Part shown: positions 52,466 to 55,420 of the stretch, piece after piece
How the letters are laid out: every line of letters begins with the position of its first letter
How positions within the stretch are numbered: position 1 is the stretch's first letter
DNA from: an uncultured Clostridiaceae bacterium
Lineage (GTDB): Bacteria; Bacillota; Clostridia; Clostridiales; Clostridiaceae
Assembly: GCA_946405135.1 (NCBI GenBank)
Contig: CAMJGD010000007.1
Span: forward strand, 85,580 to 140,999
Direction of reading: 5' to 3'
DNA: 55,420 nucleotides
Translations under genes and position numbers: made by a program
Notes under the pieces: generated by a model
The model's input: only the letters and a program-made list of their open reading frames with translations
Told to the model about the DNA's origin: nothing
Databases searched by the model: none

Positions 52466-55420
52466 ATGAGAAATAAGAGATCTAAGTTTAAACATAAGAA
52501 AAAACTATCCGTGGTGTTAGCTTTAATGACAATAATGCTTCAACTATTTTCAATCTTCCCAGCTGTACAAGTTAAATCAGCAGATGTGACAACAGGATTT
52601 CCATTTATCACAGGAGTAACTTTAACTGATGGAAATGGAAATCCCATAAATGAGTCATCAAACCCAATAAAGAAAAATGCCGAGGTTAATTTGAACTATA
52701 AATTTGAGTTGCCAAATGATCATAAAATAAAAAATGGCGATACCTATACCATGCAAATTCCTCAGGAAATATTAATAATAAGTACATTAAATTTTCCTCT
52801 TACTCTTGATAATGGTGATACTATTGCTAATGTAACCATAGGTACTGATGGAAAGGTAAACATCACTTTTACAGAATTTGTTGAGAACAATTCTAATGTT
52901 TCAGGATTCTTTTATATAAATACTCAATTTAATCCTGATAAAATAGGAGGGCCTAGTCCAGTACCAATTAAATTTGAAATAGGAGGAAACACTAAACCCG
53001 TTATAATTGATGTGAACTTTGAGCAGCCTGAAGCACCTAAGGTATCTGTTCAAAAGGAAGGAAACTATGATGCTTCTAAAAATGAGATTACTTGGATGGT
53101 GATAGTAAATTCAGAAAATGTTAAGGTGAATAATGCTCAAATTGTTGACATCATTTCACAGGGGCAAGAATTTGTATCAAACTCTGTTATGATAAATAGA
53201 GTTAATGCGAACCCCTCAGACTATAACTATGAGAGCACAAGTAAAAAGTTAATTTATAATTTTTCAAATGTAATAGAGACAGAGCAAGTAATTACCTTTA
53301 AGACAAAGGTAACAAATCCAAAAGCTTTTGAGTCTGAAGGTGCTGCCACATATGAGTACAATAAAGTAACCCTTAATCATGATGGAACTAATGTAGATTC
53401 TAATGAGGCCGCAGTTAAGATTGTTACAGATTTTATTAGAAAAGATGGAAAGTATGATGCCTCAAACAAGAGAATTAATTGGACCATTTACGTAAATAAT
53501 AATGCTCAAAATATATCTAATGCTGTAGTAACAGATGATATACCAGAAGGATTAACTTTTACACCTAATAGTGTTAAGATAGACGGAATCTCAACTAGCG
53601 AAGATTATACTGTGAATGGACAAAAATTCGTCTATACTTTTCCCAAAACTATTAATGAGCCTCATAAGATCGAGTTTTCAACAGATGTAACTGATAAAGA
53701 TGCATTTAATTCTAATACAAGTAAAACTTATAATAATAAAGTAATTTTAACAGGTGGTGGAGTACCAGGCAATGCTTCAGATAATAAAGGTGTTGGAGTG
53801 CCTACTAGCATAATTAGTAAACAAGGAGCAGGATACAATTCAGCTACAGGAGAAATTACTTGGAAAATTACTGTAAACAGTAATAAGATATCCATAAAAA
53901 ATGCAGTGGTGACAGATGAAATAGGATTAGGACAAGAGTATGTGGAAGGTTCTGCCATTATAGATAAAAACACCATTGATGGAAGCTTTAGTTATGTAAA
54001 AGCAAATTCTGATGATAAAGCAAAAACTGGTACATTAACCTATAAATTTAATGGTGATATTGATGAAACTTATACAATAACCTTTAAAACAAAAGTAACA
54101 GATCCTAATGTATATGCAGGAAATAGTTATAAAACCTATTATAATACCGCTCAATTAACAGGTGGTAATATTAAAGATTCTACATCTCAAGGTACACAAA
54201 ATGTACAGAGCCAAGTTATAAGTAAAACTAGCCAAGATTATAACTATGTCACAAGGGAAATTACCTGGAAAGTATTAGTTAATAAAAATAAAATGATACT
54301 TCCTAATGCTTATATTACAGATATTATAAAAGAAGGACAAGAATTTGTTACAGATTCTGTTATGCTTAATGGAATCCCTGCAGAAGCATCAAACTATGGT
54401 TATGATGCAGCTACTAGAACCTTAAGATATAATTTTCCTAGTGAAATTAAAGATGAGCAAGTAATAACTTTTAAAACTAAAATTACAGATACTTCCATAT
54501 TTAATGCTAATGGAGAAAATGAGATTAGTAATACTGCAAAGCTAATAAATGATTTAGTACCTGGCGGTGTAGAAAGTACAGGCACAGTAAATGTAAAAAG
54601 CAGCTTAATAGATAAGAAAGCGGATTATACTAAAGGTAATTCTTATATTGACTGGAATGTAACTATTAATTCTAATAAATTATTATTGATAGATGCTGTT
54701 TTAACAGATAGACTTCAAGAAGGACTTGAACTAGATACTACTTCTGTAAAACTGAATAAACAGATTTTAAACTCAGATGGAACTCTATCAAAAGGAGAAG
54801 AGGTTAGTTTAGATAAAAACAATGTAAAATATGATGCTGCAACAAGAGAATTCACTTTTATATTGCCTTCTCGCTCAGAAGAAGCTTATATTTTAACCTT
54901 TAGAACAGATGTGGTAGATAAGAAAAAATCACCTTTTACTAATTCTATATCTTTTAAAGGAACAGGAATTACAGAATCGTCAGATTCAGGTGAGGTTGAT
55001 GTTATATTTCAAGGTGCTGGTGGCGGTGGAGTTGGTGAAACAGGCAGTATCAAGGTTATAAAAGTAGATAAAAACAATGAAGATAAAAAGCTAGAAGGAG
55101 CTGTATTTGAACTCCTTGATAAGTATCAAAATGTTATCAGAACCTCAGAACCAACATCATCTAATGGAGAAATTGTATTTAACAAATTAAAGTTTGATAC
55201 AGACTACTATGTTAGAGAAAAGGTGGCACCTGCATATTATGTTTTAAGCAATGAATTATACAGATTTCAACTTAAAAATACTCAGGATGAAAAAAATATA
55301 ATCTATAATTATAAAAATCAAATTATTACAGGTCAAATTGAACTATTTAAAACTGATGACAATAATAACCTTCTTAAGGGAGCGGAATTTAAACTTTACA
55401 AAGAAGCAGATACAAGCTAT
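52466..55420 (+). CDS. MSCRAMM-like surface adhesin with Cna-type domains (3' truncated by window)
   Basis: 985 codons open to the window edge. A basic N-terminus and signal peptide (about 1-38) are followed by a collagen-binding-type beta domain (about 45-190), five related domains of about 115-130 residues starting near 193, 322, 448, 582 and 713 (each with a YD...ITW-like start and a GQEFV/LxF...SV motif), then CnaB/SpaA-type domains from about 857 (KVIKVDK...GAVFEL...YYVREKVAP, the Lys and Glu of a self-made isopeptide bond) and 956. A wall-sorting signal is expected beyond the window. AAGGAGAG precedes the ATG. Cyclic-di-GMP should raise expression, fitting a sessile-state adhesin. Confidence 0.9.
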   Translation, partial: MRNKRSKFKHKKKLSVVLALMTIMLQLFSIFPAVQVKSADVTTGFPFITGVTLTDGNGNPINESSNPIKKNAEVNLNYKFELPNDHKIKNGDTYTMQIPQEILIISTLNFPLTLDNGDTIANVTIGTDGKVNITFTEFVENNSNVSGFFYINTQFNPDKIGGPSPVPIKFEIGGNTKPVIIDVNFEQPEAPKVSVQKEGNYDASKNEITWMVIVNSENVKVNNAQIVDIISQGQEFVSNSVMINRVNANPSDYNYESTSKKLIYNFSNVIETEQVITFKTKVTNPKAFESEGAATYEYNKVTLNHDGTNVDSNEAAVKIVTDFIRKDGKYDASNKRINWTIYVNNNAQNISNAVVTDDIPEGLTFTPNSVKIDGISTSEDYTVNGQKFVYTFPKTINEPHKIEFSTDVTDKDAFNSNTSKTYNNKVILTGGGVPGNASDNKGVGVPTSIISKQGAGYNSATGEITWKITVNSNKISIKNAVVTDEIGLGQEYVEGSAIIDKNTIDGSFSYVKANSDDKAKTGTLTYKFNGDIDETYTITFKTKVTDPNVYAGNSYKTYYNTAQLTGGNIKDSTSQGTQNVQSQVISKTSQDYNYVTREITWKVLVNKNKMILPNAYITDIIKEGQEFVTDSVMLNGIPAEASNYGYDAATRTLRYNFPSEIKDEQVITFKTKITDTSIFNANGENEISNTAKLINDLVPGGVESTGTVNVKSSLIDKKADYTKGNSYIDWNVTINSNKLLLIDAVLTDRLQEGLELDTTSVKLNKQILNSDGTLSKGEEVSLDKNNVKYDAATREFTFILPSRSEEAYILTFRTDVVDKKKSPFTNSISFKGTGITESSDSGEVDVIFQGAGGGGVGETGSIKVIKVDKNNEDKKLEGAVFELLDKYQNVIRTSEPTSSNGEIVFNKLKFDTDYYVREKVAPAYYVLSNELYRFQLKNTQDEKNIIYNYKNQIITGQIELFKTDDNNNLLKGAEFKLYKEADTSY

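Overview
The window is A+T-rich DNA that looks like the chromosome of a Clostridium sensu stricto (cluster I) species. Supporting signs are strong Shine-Dalgarno (SD) sites, frequent TTG and GTG starts, short intergenic gaps closed by T-tailed hairpins, and typical clostridial families (GrdB-like protein, YedE/YedF, DUF1002, DUF421/DUF4363, large S8 proteases, cyclic-di-GMP-II riboswitch). No rRNA, tRNA, CRISPR array or insertion sequence was found.

Layout. 1-9.4 kb: the tail of an RpiR/SIS regulator, a DUF421-DUF4363 pair on the minus strand, a yedE-yedF-DUF3343 selenium/sulfur operon, a secreted DUF1002 protein, a cytoplasmic GH20 hexosaminidase, a chemoreceptor, and an AraC regulator. 9.6-15.1 kb: a sugar ABC importer (binding protein and two permeases) with a GH65 disaccharide phosphorylase, transcribed divergently from the AraC regulator. 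15.2-19.2 kb: a cobalamin riboswitch followed by a tiny ORF and a YitT protein, then DUF4190, a polysaccharide deacetylase, a small hydrophilic protein and a PlsC acyltransferase. 19.7-29.3 kb: two very large exported subtilases, the second wall-anchored. 29.4-34.9 kb: an NfeD-flotillin pair, a DUF1538/P-II pair on the minus strand, a second chemoreceptor with a sigma-28-like promoter, and a small charged protein. 35.1-45.4 kb: a LevR-type sigma-54 activator broken by one in-frame stop, a good -24/-12 promoter, and a PTS operon (EIIA, GrdB-like protein, EIIB, EIIC, membrane protein, GH1, GH4, MupG/DUF871). 45.6-49.4 kb: a DeoR regulator with a fructose-type PTS (EIIA, EIIBC) and a class I aldolase. 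49.6-52.1 kb: an AraC-GH39 fusion. 52.3 kb to the end: a cyclic-di-GMP-II riboswitch driving a large MSCRAMM-like adhesin that runs off the window.

How the parts work together. Most of the window concerns scavenging glycans and peptides and controlling the cell surface. Sugars enter by one ABC and two PTS routes and are cleaved inside the cell by a phosphorylase or by phospho-glycosidases; each route has a local regulator. Surface products (two proteases, one adhesin) have long leaders with RNA-based control.

The most unusual object is a folded RNA of about 154 nt between the SD sequence and the ATG of the second protease. An 8-bp closing stem would bring the two together. I do not recognise it as a known RNA class.
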